From Mesaphorura yosii (lineage: Eukaryota > Arthropoda > Collembola > Poduromorpha > Tullbergiidae): a stretch of 64,000 bases of DNA. The stretch spans positions 124,001 to 188,000 of the forward strand of contig WIXG01000042.1 in assembly GCA_009869945.1 (NCBI GenBank), written 5' to 3'. Below are positions 1 to 12,300 of this stretch, piece by piece. Position numbers and translations under genes: made by a program. Numbering within the stretch: the first letter of the stretch is position 1; every line of letters begins with the position of its first letter. The notes below the pieces were generated by a model. It was not told the origin of the DNA. It saw nothing but the letters and a program-made list of their open reading frames with translations, and searched no databases.

Positions 1-445
1 AAAGTTTAATACACATTACAAACGATTATTCGGATAATAAATCGAATCTTATTGGGCATTTTTGGGACTGGGTCCATACTTTTTATTCGGCTATCCTTCC
101 ATCCTCAATCCACAAATCAGCATGTCATACGGTGGAGAAAACAGATGAAACAAAAATCTCATCTTTCTGTGCTTCTCTCAGATGTACTGCAGTTGTAGCA
201 TACGAGGGCGAATTTAAACAAATTGAAAAATTGTGTTGTCGGGCCTCAACTGCTCTCGCGAATTTATGGTTAATTATTTTAATTCGTTGTTTGATGTGGT
301 TCTGTATTGTGGCTGCTAGACTTTAGTCTTCATCTGCTAACCAAAATTGGGTAAGATAGATTTGATTGCCCGAATTATTCGTGAAGTCATGTTTAGTTGC
401 AGATAACTGAGGATACTGATATCCTATCTTTTTTAGGGAAGAAGT
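1..445 (+). promoter_or_regulatory. 5' flank and leader of TAF10 with a likely 5'UTR intron
   Basis: No coding gene is supported here. A good donor (GTAAGA at 351) and an acceptor (TTTTTAG ending at 436) lie just before the TAF10 start, so an 86-bp intron in the 5' leader is likely. The 64-codon ORF at 132-326 is not conserved-looking and would sit in the leader or promoter. Confidence 0.4.
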
Positions 446-1145
446 ATGGATAGACCCGAATGTAATTTGGAGGGGCAAGCCCCACCGGATCCAGTACAGT
501 CAGGCTTTGGACTGGATATTAAAACAGAAGTTATGGCTGATCCACCCCCAGCCCAGCCAGTGCCTGGACTTGAACCTGCACTAATTACACCCGATGTTAA
601 AACGGAAATGATGGAAACTGACGAACTTGCAGCTGATGAACCCACGTCTTCAACACAGGAGCCCAAGCCTGACGAAGTTGATGACGATGATAATACTTTG
701 GTCTCAGACTCCGACACTGGCGGTGAAGCTTGTGAAGACCTCGAGTCGGCCAGCTTTAGCGTAACAAAGTTACTGGAGCAGGTCGAAGCCTACAAGCCTG
801 TTGTAAGTTAATTGACGTGGTAATTCGATGGCAGAGCAAAATGTTAAATCCATGTATCTTAATTTTCTCCACTAGATTCCGGAGTCGATCACAAATTACC
901 TGCTTCACATGACTGGCTTTGAATCGGGTGATCCAAGAGTGTCCAAACTGATCTCCATTGCCTCACAAAAATTCATCTCTGATATTTTGAACGACGCCTT
1001 CACGCATTGCAAACTACGAACCGCTGCCCCAATTGGGGGAAAAACCAAATCTAAGGACAAGAAGTATGTGCTCACAATGGAAGATTTGGTGCCAGTTCTT
1101 AGCGATTATGGAATAACTGTTAAGAAGCCCCCGTACTTTGTATGA
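446..1145 (+). CDS. Taf10: Transcription initiation factor TFIID subunit 10
   Basis: Predicted 208-residue protein from two exons, 446-802 and 876-1145, joined in phase 0 by a 73-bp GT-AG intron. TAF10 is a histone-fold subunit shared by TFIID and SAGA. The second exon carries the conserved TAF10 fold, including the stretch GFESGDPRVSKLISIASQKF and the characteristic end SDYGITVKKPPYF. The first 100 residues are acidic, proline-rich and low in complexity, as in other TAF10 proteins. That N-terminal part contains two psi-K-x-E tetrapeptides (IKTE and VKTE), which fit the SUMO-attachment consensus. The gene ends 184 bp from the end of the convergent exportin-1 gene. The family call is firm; the start is the only ATG that opens this frame. 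Confidence 0.95.
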
Positions 1146-1328
1146 AACTTGTGTTATTATTGGTCGAAGCATATACTTACTTAGGTACTTAAGATTAGAT
1201 TCACAACCAGTAAGAGTGAGCAATAGCAAAATCGGTTTTATAAAGAATGAATTTATTCTAATTTGCTCTCAACATTTAATTTATACTTCTCTGTATGTAA
1301 AGTGCTATTAAATATGTTTCATAAATGT

Positions 1329-4300
1329 CTAATCCTGCATCTCTTCCTCCGCAATCTCGTGCGGGTTGAGGATGCCAGGCACTTGTGCTTGGAGGGCACG
1401 CTTCTCGGCCTCGGCTGCTCGTAATGCGGCGTCACGCTCCTCGAAAAACAAGTCGGAATCATCTTGCCCGCTGAATTCTCGGGTCTGTACCAGAAAATCG
1501 CGCAGGTGCTCCTTAAATGCAGCAAGGTCCATGTCCAGGTTGAAGAAGCCAACGACAGTTAGTTTCAGCTGCATCTCGGTTAGATGTGGAAAAGCAGTCT
1601 TCAGCAAGTTGCCCACATACTCCTTCACGAAGAGAACGTTGTCGTAGCCGGCCGGTTGCTCCGGGGAGAGAGGGAATGACAGAATTCCGTTTTCTACAAT
1701 TTGAAACAAGTAGGCCAGGATGGTGGCGTGCATCGACAGACCAGCGGAATGGCTGCTGTCTGTGAGCACTCCGAAAATCCTCTTCAGCACATCGAGGTAG
1801 TAAAGTTGATAAAACCCTTGTTTCTGCTCAGCGTTGGCGATAGTTACGAAGTTCTGAAGCAGCATATGAAGAATACTGAGACTTGTGTCGGCCACATTTC
1901 TCATTGTGTGTTGAATGCCCCAAATGATAGAATCGTAGATTAATTTGAACTGTTCTGGCTTGGTGTTGAGGAATGCAGGGAAGCAGTGCGTGTTGATGGC
2001 TTGCAGTAGCAGGAAGAAATTGGTTCGATGCTCGGGGAATTCTTCAAAGTCTCTGGTGATCATTGATAGTGTCGATTCAAATACTGCAGCCAGGATTGAG
2101 TCAACTTTGTCGGTGATTTGGGCCTCCAACTTATTGACGGCTGATGCGAGGGTGATTAGAGCTTCTGGTTCACGAACCGCGGGTATTGACGCTGAATAGT
2201 CCAGGACGATGGACTCCAAGAGTGGAGGAATGAATGTGGTGAGGACAAGTTGTGGGTCGTTGGAGCGAGTGATCCATCCGCCGACGAGCTTCAGAGTTTC
2301 TTTCTTGATGACCCGCATTCCTTTCACGAGCGGCTGCTTGATTACTATCTCTCCATTTTCGGTGATGGCTTGGTTGATGTTTTGTGTGGTGACTTTGAAC
2401 ACGTTCATCATGTCAAGGTAGATGCGGGCGAGCTGAGCCACGTAACAGTGGCCAAGCGCCTTACAAGCTCGTACATTCGTCTTCAGGATGGAACACAGTT
2501 GCTTAATTGCTTCTGGATGGATGAACACGGCCACTCCAGTGCGTTGTGCCTGCACGATGATGTCATCCCAGACTTGGTTGGGGAGATGCATGTACTTGTG
2601 GATGAGGACTGTCTGTGCCTGAGTGTCTGACTGTGCAGAAATCATGTAACCAACCGCCTCATAAAAAGTGTGAACCTGAAACCACGAAAAAAGGCACGTT
2701 ATAAATCTCATAAAGTTTCAGGGATTCAATCTAAATTATTTAATCAATCAGTGATATTTGACAAATACCTGCTGGGGGCTCAGATCACAAATTATAGTCG
2801 AGATGGTTGCAAGAATCTCGTCAATGAATGGGCTGGCTTCTCCGATTTGGGTTGACACAAAATGACGGCGGCACTTTTGGGAAATCTTGATGAAGGTATC
2901 GCAAGCCATGTCTTGCACTCCGTCGTGCGTCTCGTGCATAAACTCGAACAATTTATTTACAACCGTTTTCAGGAACTTCCAGTGTGCACGAAGGAAGCGT
3001 GGATACTGTCCAACGACGTACATGATGTTGGAGGCAATAATTGCCTTGTTGTCTTTGCCTTTCTTCTGCTCACAAAGACCGAGTAAGTCTTTAATCACGG
3101 TGACGATGAACCGCTTTTCGTCTTCCTCGTGCATGGCACCTGAGATGGACCCGATTGCCCAACAGAGCGTGTTAAGGTTCTTCCAACTCCATTCTGTTCC
3201 GTTGACCTGGTTTTGGAGCTTCCGTGTCATGATACGCTCTGTGTCGGCACAATCCAAGTGAGTCAGGTAGACAAGAGTTTCCCTCATGTTCTTGTACAGG
3301 TTGATTGAATCGGTATCTTTCATGAACTCACGAACCACTTCCCCGTTCTCGTTCTCCACAACCAACACTTCTTCCGGTTTTGCCATGCGACTGATCATCG
3401 TTGCACGAACTTGCGACAAGATCGACGCGTAGAACTGACGCCGAGGGGTGGTAGGAGTGGGTCGGGACGTAATGAACGTGACAGTGTTAGTGGGAGCCCA
3501 CGGAGACTCTCGGTAAAGCTCCGCTGTCAATGTATTCCAGTACTCGAAGCAAATCTTGAATATCTCGACATCGTCCACCTCTGAAATGCTGAGTAAGTAG
3601 TTCAATCCTTGCTGAAGGATGCTCTTGTCCTGTTGCTTTTCCATCAACGAGCCATGTTCCTTCAAGAAAGTACCCAGAAACATCGCCAAATTTTGGATAA
3701 ACTGTTGGTCCCGATCGACGCCCATTGCGTATGCATCCTTCAAATTGATAGATGTTGGCAGCACGGTTGACAATTGCCCCATTGTATTATTAAAGAGTAT
3801 AATGAACTTTTCATCATAGTGCGGCACAGTGACGGCCGCAATTTCTGTCAAACACTTCATGGTGACATTTCGGAAGACAGGCACGGGCAAGTACTTCATA
3901 GTGAGAGTGTTGATCAGTTCTGTTTCAAAAATGTAGCCCAGTGGGATCCAATTCAAAAACCTGAAACACATGAGACATTGAAAAGGTTGCATTTGCATTT
4001 GTACGTACGGGAGTTAGTATCATAGTATTTAGCTTGTGTCGTACCTTAGGAGGGTTTCGAGGGTAGCCGACGACAACTGAACATTGCTACTATTTTCGAG
4101 CACAAACTGGCAAAGCGTGAACACTTGACTAAATTCGGAGCACATGGTATCCTTTAAGTGTTTGGCTTTAGTCTGTGTGAGCTGGCCTGAAGAAAAGTCA
4201 AACACTTCTTCTGAGAGTAATTTGAGGATAACCATGTTATTTTGACACAACAGTTCATTCGTTTTTGAAGAGCCAACAATCTCGGAGATGAAAGTTGACC

Positions 4301-4751
4301 AATTTTTGGGCCACTCTCGCTTCAAAATCTGAACCAAGATCATATTGAGTTTATTTAGGTAAATCTTCTCTGGATCGTACACGGCTGGATTCTGACTGGT
4401 CTTGATAATGAGTGTGACAATAAAGGTTCGGATGCCCTCACACTGGATTCGAGGCAAGGATTTCCACCGGAACTTGATGACCTGCTCAAGAATCTGCAGT
4501 GCATAGTACTTGGTGTGTTGATTGTTGGAAAATTCGAGGATGGTGTCAACACGCTGCCAGGCACTGGGATTTTCTTTGAAGCTGGTAAGGATTTCTTGGG
4601 CAAGTCGCTGTTCATCTCCGCTGCCAGTGTACATACAGTTGACAATGTTATCCAGAAGCCCAATATCCAGTTTCTCATTGAAGTTGAAGAGTTTCTTCTT
4701 CGCCTCCTCAAAGAGTGGCAATGCCGCCACCGCCGTCCCTCCGTTCTGCAT
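1329..4751 (-). CDS. Xpo1 (emb): Exportin-1 (CRM1), nuclear export receptor
   Basis: Predicted 1081-residue HEAT-repeat karyopherin that exports leucine-rich-NES cargo with Ran-GTP. Exons on the minus strand are 4751-4045, 3960-2769 and 2675-1329; all junctions keep frame. Length is close to the usual ~1070. The protein tracks animal CRM1 end to end, with the N-terminal Ran-binding region, TLLRFLNWIPLGYIFET across the first junction, and the NES-groove segment DLLGLCEQKKGKDNKA. The cysteine in that segment is residue 532 (codon 3074-3072); it corresponds to human Cys528, the leptomycin B target, so the protein should be drug-sensitive (inference). The C terminus ends EEEMQD. The start at 4751 lies 11 bases after a possible acceptor (TTGTTCCAG), so a short upstream leader exon is likely and the exact N terminus is the least certain part. 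Confidence 0.96.
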
Positions 4752-5774
4752 CGCGTCCTCAACTGGAACAATTAAATGACGTTATATGCGCCCAACTCAC
4801 TCAGTTACAAATGTTAAGGAACTAACTACTCTTTTCGAAAGTTAGAGTTAATCAATGCAACTACTTCTCGACTTCAGGTGTACGAAATTTTAAGGACCCC
4901 GATGATGACAAGACGACTATTTTGTCCAACGTGATTATGGACCCAAGAAGACGTTGGTCTCGCACGCGAATGCAGTGTTTGCCTCTGCTGCGCATTTGAA
5001 TCGCAGTTGCTTATTTTTATGGACCCAAGCTGTTATTCATTGCGTTGCACTTGCATCGTGCCGCAATCGCTCGTGCAACGCAACGCTCCTGTCATCATCC
5101 GAGCCTTTGTTGTGCGTTTTTGTAATTCTACAGCATGAACATCGTCCGGACATGGATAGATCACATGTGGGTCAACGTGAGCATTTTTACCTGCATCAGT
5201 TTTGACCAAGGGTTCTGCTTGACCATGATCTCCATCCATGATTTTCTAGAAATTCAACTTTGTCTCAATCAAAGATGGTTTCATAAAGTTAATACAGTAA
5301 AGAAACACTTCAAATACCACTAATTTTGTGAGAAGTCAATTTTACTAGTTCAAGCGTTCAAGGTCGATTTATAAACATGACCTTTGAGTACTTTGAGATA
5401 TGCCGTCTTATTTTTCACAATAAAGTTATGGTTCTTCATTATCTACTGAAAGTTAGCCTTGCTAACAAACGGCTAATTGTTTGCAAAAGCCGACAACTTT
5501 CTTGTTGCTGACAATCTACATTTCTGCAGCTGGGGAGAACAAGCAAATAAAATTCATTCAGCTGGAATTTATTGTTCATGTTCATAAGGTACATTCAGGC
5601 ACGGCACTGCTTTTGAGCCGACCCAGTGAGTTTGACTACTTATTATCGAAACTTCACTTTGAAATTAATCACAATCGAGGTTCAATCGAGTCAAGAGTTA
5701 TTAGAGCAAGCTTGAGTACACAATAGTGGTCAATCAGAGCTCAAATGTAATGCACGGGAGCAACAAACGTCGAA
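4752..5774. other. Intergenic, exportin-1 5' flank
   Basis: About 1 kb separating the divergently transcribed exportin-1 and the 5.8-kb gene. It should contain both promoters. I saw no ORF with coding character, no tRNA and no repeat. Confidence 0.4.
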
Positions 5775-7583
5775 ATGCCTTTCCCTTGGATATTCAGAAA
5801 ACTCTTCGAGGGACAGTCCACGTCTTCGGGGCAGGTGTCTTATTCCACGATTGGAAACTCTTTAGTGAGTCTCCCGAGGAAGAAGGAGCCGAGTCGAGCT
5901 CTGCCAAGCCCAAGAAACCTGCCATTCATTGAAAAGCGAGTGCTACTGAATAGAGACGATGGGCAGACATTTACGGACGCGATCTTCCAGTTCCAAGTAC
6001 CAAATGGGGAGTCCGGAGGAAGCAACAACAACTTTGAACGCAATTGCATTGTAATATGCAATATCATAAGAACTACAGATTTTGCAATTTACGACCCAGA
6101 TAATTATGTCCGAGCTGCAAGGTAGGTCCTGATTTTTCTTTGATCAGTCCTCGCGACATGAACTTGAACTTCTTCACATGACAGTGACTTCTTGCAAGAA
6201 ACTTTTTCACTGCTGGAAAGAGTTAACAATGAACTAGGTTCCTGCTATCAACAAGAAGAACAACGATTGGCAAATCATCTTCACGAGACTGTTTACCATG
6301 GAAATTCCATCTTCTACTTTTGGGGAGTTGCAAAGTTATGCATACAATTAGTTGAATATATTTATGGGATCGTGGCTCCATTCATTGTGCGCGCAAACAG
6401 GCTGCAGCGACAAATTAAGTCAAATGGAGCGTACAGAACCTTGGTTGTGCCTATTCCGGCTTCGTTTACTTCAAGAGTTCTAAATGAGTCCCGACCTCTC
6501 CGAAGTCCATGTATTGATTTGGTCAGAGCAGCCGACTTAAAGGCAGCGTGCTCTTTGTACTTTAAACAGGTCGAAGAGGATGTGAAAAACCTGCGAGTTG
6601 TACTGAAAAAGATGCGACCCGTCCAGCAGCCAGCCAATCCTGATGCCTACGGTCGCTATAGCAGCTTAAACGAAGAGATGAGTTTTGCAGGCCAGTCACA
6701 CCAGGCCTGTGACACGATGAACTACAAAATAAGAAGCTGCTCGACTGGGAAGCCCATCGGGTCAGGGCGTTATTTTTGCATGACGAGGAAGAATTGCGAA
6801 AATCAGAACTCGCAAGGATCCAAGAAAAGTATTATGTTCTGGTTTATGAGTTGGAAAAGAAGTACGGCAATCAGGACAAGTTACACAAACAAATGACAAC
6901 TCTAAAGCTTGAAAAATCAAAGGAGGAATTCGAGATTGATGACGAATTCTGGGTCAGAAGGACTCAATACGATAAAACCTTACGTACCATGGGTTGAAAA
7001 AGACAGAGCTGGTGCGTGAGGTGATGCAATGGGGTGACAAAAACAAACTTAGAGATAAAATGCACAGGAGGAGCAAGGAGTGTCGTAGAGCATGGTTGGA
7101 GGCAAATGTGAAGTGGGACAAGCTGGTGGCGATGACGCTGCTTGCTCAAATTAAGAATGACATTGTCCAAGGCATAGGAGACGGTGATCAGGTCGTCTTT
7201 TTGCATAGACGTTTAATGAAATAACTGCAAACATGTAATAATTTGCATGGCTTCCATTTAACAGAAGCTTTCAATGAATCCATTGGATGTTGGACTGGAA
7301 ATAAAAGCATTGGGATTCGTCTCGAACAGAATGTCCTCGGAACTGCGTCTGGACGTTCAAGGTAAATATTTTGAAGCCTTCTGAATGCAAACTTGCATTT
7401 ATTCAAGCAGACTTTTCTCATTCAATTACAGGAAATGTCTTTCAGCGACAAGCAAGTTTGCATATCTTCGAGCAGAGTAATGGGAATGGTCACTCTCTAT
7501 CTCCGCCGAGTCCGGCTTCCGTGCTGGGGTTGAACACTGACTTTGAAAGTTCAAACACAACGGACAACCAAGGACACCAATAA
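5775..7583 (+). CDS. Unrecognised coiled-coil protein, frame interrupted twice
   Basis: I do not recognise this family. Exons 5775-6121, 6185-7191, 7265-7361 and 7432-7583 have good splice sites, but the long second exon changes frame twice. Near 6724-6732 (run AAAATA) frame must shift by one missing base, and again at 6991-6996 (GGGTTG). If each spot lost one base, all exon phases close exactly and give about 534 residues, which argues this is one gene. The first half is globular with a hydrophobic stretch (FYFWGVAKLCIQLVEYIYGI). The second half (from about 6740) is rich in Glu and Lys and predicted coiled coil (LDWEAHRVRALFLHDEEELR). No signal peptide is seen. Either two homopolymer sequence errors or a young pseudogene explains the breaks. 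Confidence 0.5.
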
Positions 7584-8330
7584 AATTCCGATTCATTCAA
7601 CCAAGCGTGTGCAATGCTTACAGTTCATTATTTAAGGTTCTATCCTACATTTAGTACTTTAATAATATCAAAGTTCATAGTAAGGATATTAAACTTCCTT
7701 CTGGTAAATCGGCAATGCACAAACAACTCGTACTTTTTCTCACGTGCACCACCAAAGCAAGATTAGTTACATTGCTATTACATTACAAGATGTAGGTGAG
7801 CAGCTTTTTCCTTCAGACTTTAGCCAGGCCAAGATCAAGTTTAAAACCAGGTTAAAGCACGTATTCAGAGAAAACGCTGTCATAATTTATCATCCCTCAA
7901 ATTCACTTTTTGCTAACCTGTGCCAGCAAACTGCTTTGCATTATTGTGTTAAGGACTTTGGCCTTCTTCACCTCTTAATCCCAACTCAGTTGTTCATTTT
8001 CGCTCTCTTTGGAGAAGCGTGAAGTGAATCATTAATTTCATTAATTTAACGTGACTTGATCACCACGCCAGGCATTCCGGCTTTGCTTTCGGGCTTCTAA
8101 TTGCGATTGGGCTAATTCGCCATTTAAATAATGCATTTCGCTGGGCTAAATTTTTTGGTGGCTGATCAAAAAGTCAGGATCGACGGAATGTCGTAGCTAG
8201 GGCTTGTAAACAATGAACAGAGTTCGCAGATTTGGTCAGGCTCGAACGAGAATCAACAAATGGGAGTTTTATTGTAACAAACTGAACCACGACACATTTA
8301 AACACATGATTGAGATAGCTGGAACATCAA
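7584..8330. other. Intergenic
   Basis: No supported gene. The 92-codon ORF at 7744-8022 begins without a convincing ATG context and shows no domain. Confidence 0.3.
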
Positions 8331-9379
8331 TTACGATTCCTCCTCGATCAGGTTCTCCAATTCCTCCTCTTCGTCTCCAGCATTCCCCGTACGTCCACTG
8401 ACCTCAGCCACTGCGCATAAGATGAAGGCAGAGAGGTTCTTCCGTTTTGGAATGCGGGCAGGATACTGACGTGCAAATGCCGAACACCACAGAACCTGCG
8501 GTCAGAAGAATGGAATTAACCATTGCACTGTTACATTATTGTAATTATTTATGAATACGTACCGATGTTATATGTTCACACGCTCCAATTGTTCTCACCC
8601 CACTTTTGCACATGCAGTACCAGCCACGAATGGATTCTTGCCCAGTGCCATCAGGATCGAACTCGATCCACAGGTCATGGTGGTGCGATTTCCTGAATCT
8701 TGACTGGGTTTTGGCTCTGACTAGTCTGACTTCTTCGGCATGCACATATATTTGAAAGCTGGCGTCTTCTTTCAAGTGTTCACTCGCGTATCTTGATGTA
8801 TTGCAGATCTTCGAGACTCAGTACTGGAAAATCTGTCACATCAGCCGACGCCTTCGCCAACTGTGACCTCTTTCCATAAGCACTCCTATTCAAGGAGGAG
8901 ACCTGTAAGATTCGTCATCAGTATTTTGTTAAGATTAGTTCTCTAGAATGTGCGTCAAACCTGCGAGTAGAGTTCTTGTGGCTGCGAAGCATAAATCTCC
9001 ATTCCAACTGAAGAGACTGAATCGTATAGATTTAGTTCACTGTCTTCCGGTGCCACAAACTTGCTTGTACTTGAATCTTGTGAACCGACTACGTCTTAAA
9101 GAAAGTGTACTTGTTAAGAGTACTTTGCCAGCTAAACTCGCCATCCTCGAGAGGAGGCAATTCACCACTGGTCAGGCTTGACTGGTCGGAACTGTAATCG
9201 GGTTCGACTGGGCGTGCGAGTGACGTGGTCCGATTCTTCAGTCCCTTGATTTTCTGGACACGCAAGTGACAAGTTGGACATTTTGCTCGTTTCGGCTCTA
9301 GACGTTCACTTCTTGCAACCCGACCAATTGACTTCATGAAGCCGCTTTCGGCCCACCATCTCATTTTAACGCTCATCAT
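8331..9379 (-). pseudogene. Decayed SWIM-type zinc-finger repeat-family gene
   Basis: Minus-strand remnant of a SWIM-domain protein that occurs as many dispersed copies in arthropod genomes. The diagnostic part lies at about 8610-8560: GWYCMCKSGVRTIGACEHI, the CxC...CxH zinc-binding signature. It is followed, after an intron (donor 8562, acceptor ending 8496), by VLWCSAFARQYPARIPKR and an acidic tail ending at 8331. Upstream, LSLEDLQYIK fits the family block before SWIM, but the frame breaks just after it (about 8800) and again near 9087, where the upstream ORF (9379-9089) stops. With at least two frame breaks the copy is probably dead. The family's biochemical role is unknown to me; it may be transposon-derived. 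Confidence 0.55.
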
Positions 9380-12300
9380 ATTTTATTCGCATCATCCAAT
9401 AAGTGGTTTTCATGCATTCCAAGTAGTTAATTCAGATAACAATGCGTTAGGTAGCATGGCATGAGTCATATGGGAACCAGTGACAGCGCCCAAAGTGTAT
9501 CGCGTAAGAAATATTTTCAAAACCCACACTCCGGCAGACAAAATCTGACATTTCGTGAGTTCAAGCGGGGAGGGGGGCCACTCCGAAAATTGCTCTAACG
9601 CGAGGCTAGTGATTTTTTTTTGCGTTCGACAGTTAGCATAGACTGTGCAAAGTTCATTATATTTCATGAAGGAACTGTTCACCATGCAAAACATATGGGG
9701 AACATGGTCCACTTCAAAAACTAAAAAGTGTCACTTGTTGGTGAGGGGCCAGCGTGATAATTATCACAACCTGTACCCAAGATCCTCGGCTACAAGCTTT
9801 GAAAGTTTCAGCTCGTTTGTTTAATGCCAAGTGGTTAAAAGTCCAGACCCGAAAAACGACGATTTCAAAAAGGCTCATTTGTTATTCTCGCTCGCGTTCG
9901 GTGCCAATTGCACTTTCAGTTTTGTGTTTCCATTTGATGGTAAGGTACCTTGATGGGGAGGATGGTTCTCGAGTAGCACTATGAGTTTCGGCATTTCTAA
10001 GTTCCACGCAGATTCGAACTGGGTCAAATCTAAAACAATTGCGGATAGATTTAGCTTAAAACAAATTACGTTACAGATGATCGCTTTTGTGATGAGATTG
10101 AATGCGAGACAAGCACAATACGCGTTACGCGACCGTTCACCGGTACTTTCGGTACTTTATTGCTATGTAGTAATTTTGACTCGTAGATAGCATGTACAGT
10201 GTAGATACTGAAAACATAAGTAAGAAATAAAGAAAATTACAAGCTCTAAATGTGATTTGCAAGCGTAAGACACATGAGGAAGATGGAAAAAGTTCAATTC
10301 CAAGGAATTCAGTCAGCAATGAATCCGGTATGAATGCATGTGTACTGTCGGCTGCCTTTACCTTTACCTCAGTCTGAATGGGCACCGTCAGCGTTGGCAT
10401 CGCCATCAATGCGGCTGCCAAGTGAAGTCAATCGACGTGACTACATACAAATGATGATTTGATTTTGATTGCAATCTCAATGTGGTCTGCTCCAATGTTA
10501 TGCTACATGCAGAGAAATAAATTAAAAAGAAGTACCGTTCATTTGCATAGTTTAAACAATTATTTTGCACAATAGCTGAAACCACGTTGAAAGTACTACA
10601 AATTCTGGTAAGGATTTGCCGTTCACGTTCAATACATACACGAGAGGAACCAACGATATCTTCCAGAATAACTCGTCCTCACTCATCGAATTTCGTGTAT
10701 TAAGTTTAATATATATTGTGCCATTCATAGCCTCTTTCAAATGACGTCCGAAGTGGGTGCCCTTTCAATTCGAAAATTTGAGCTACGACTCTTGTAAGTG
10801 TATTTAGCAGATGCGCAAGATATATGTGTGTAATTACCACAATTTTTCACATTTGTAGGTTCACGTACATTGCAGTATCACCTCAATCTCCAAAAATAAA
10901 CCCATATTCTTCATAACAATTGAGAATCATCAATAAGTCTCTCTTTTTCGCCGAATTGTCAATATCTCTTCGGTTCAAATGTATTGCAGCCATTTGTTGA
11001 CGGTCAGGATTTCCATTACCTAGCATTCTTTGACATGTAGTACGCGATGATGATGACCACATAGGATTTATTCCACTTTCCTTCAAGCATTATTGTGGCA
11101 ACGTCAAGAAGCGCCTTGAGCGGCTTCATTTTCACGCTACAATTACGAGAAATGCACAGGCAAAAGCAAATTAGCTCCTGTAATAAAGGACTGAAGCCGC
11201 AGTCGGGACTTAGCACATAAGTGAACTTTAGCACGCGTAAGTCATGGTTTCCTTACGTGAATAATTACGATGTTCAATCCAGATATCTGGTGCACTCATG
11301 TGCTTTTGTTTCTGCACACTGCACTTCTGCACAAGAAGGAAATAAATTCATCGTGTTAATTCAATTAATGACACGGTTGGTCATCGTACGAATCACGTCC
11401 CCAGCAGTGATGAGTTGAGTTGCATTTGAGATAAATTGAGGAACCAGACTGTGACTTATTAGCTGTTGTAGCCGTGATGCCGTATTGTAATGCGTCGATT
11501 TTAACTTTGTTTTGTTGCTGAATTACAGAGCAACTCATTGCTAGCACACAATTAAATAAAAATATACTAATTTTCGTGGTCCTGTAATTATTAATATTTA
11601 CTTGTGCGCTCTCAATCTCCATCTTATCGAGGCATCTCAAAGAAGGGTCAGCTTATTTTTGTTTACACAATCTTAGCATGTAGTTCAAAAAATCAACACA
11701 ATCAAAGGTTGCATAAAGAATAACATGTAATTAGTTCTTCACACAGATTAATTTTAAATAGTAAGTCTGTAAATTGGTGCTTCACGCATAAAAATGACAT
11801 AATTTCATCGTTCTTATAATATGAATGATAAAATAAATGCATGATGTACACCATGCATCAAAATCAAATCACGGCAATTCGGGCAGCCTAAACACTTAAA
11901 ATCGGATGGTATAAAGCTGACAGCTGAAAGACTCAGTTTTGAGATTTTCTGCCACAATTCGCAATTGAGCCATGCCATGAATCCGAAGTATGACACCGAA
12001 ACGAAACGCATACATGAGCAGATTTACTCGAGGCATAAGTTTGCGAGCACTTTTCTGAAAAATCTCGTAAGAATTAATCGCATTTTTTCCCTCGCCGAAA
12101 CGTTTCCCCAATGCGCATTATTCGCTTTATCTGCATTGTTGTGCATCAATCCGTGCAAATTTTATGCCCAAGCATAAAACAATGCTTACATTTGACTGCG
12201 ACTGCAACAGTGTTGTATCGTATCGCGGTGTTCATGATCTTGCACTTGTACTCATACTCGCACACTCCTGTTCTAAGAATCTCTCCCTTTGTCTTGGCTG

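Noticed and set aside
6724..6996. Programmed -1 ribosomal frameshifting in the coiled-coil gene
   Set aside because: No X-XXY-YYZ slippery heptamer in frame and no obvious pseudoknot; two such sites in one exon are unlikely.
7744..8022. 92-codon ORF as a small gene
   Set aside because: No domain, no splice context and no similarity to neighbours; probably open by chance.
9195..9215. tRNA-like GGGTTCGACTG word
   Set aside because: No matching acceptor, D or anticodon arms nearby; it lies in the SWIM relic.
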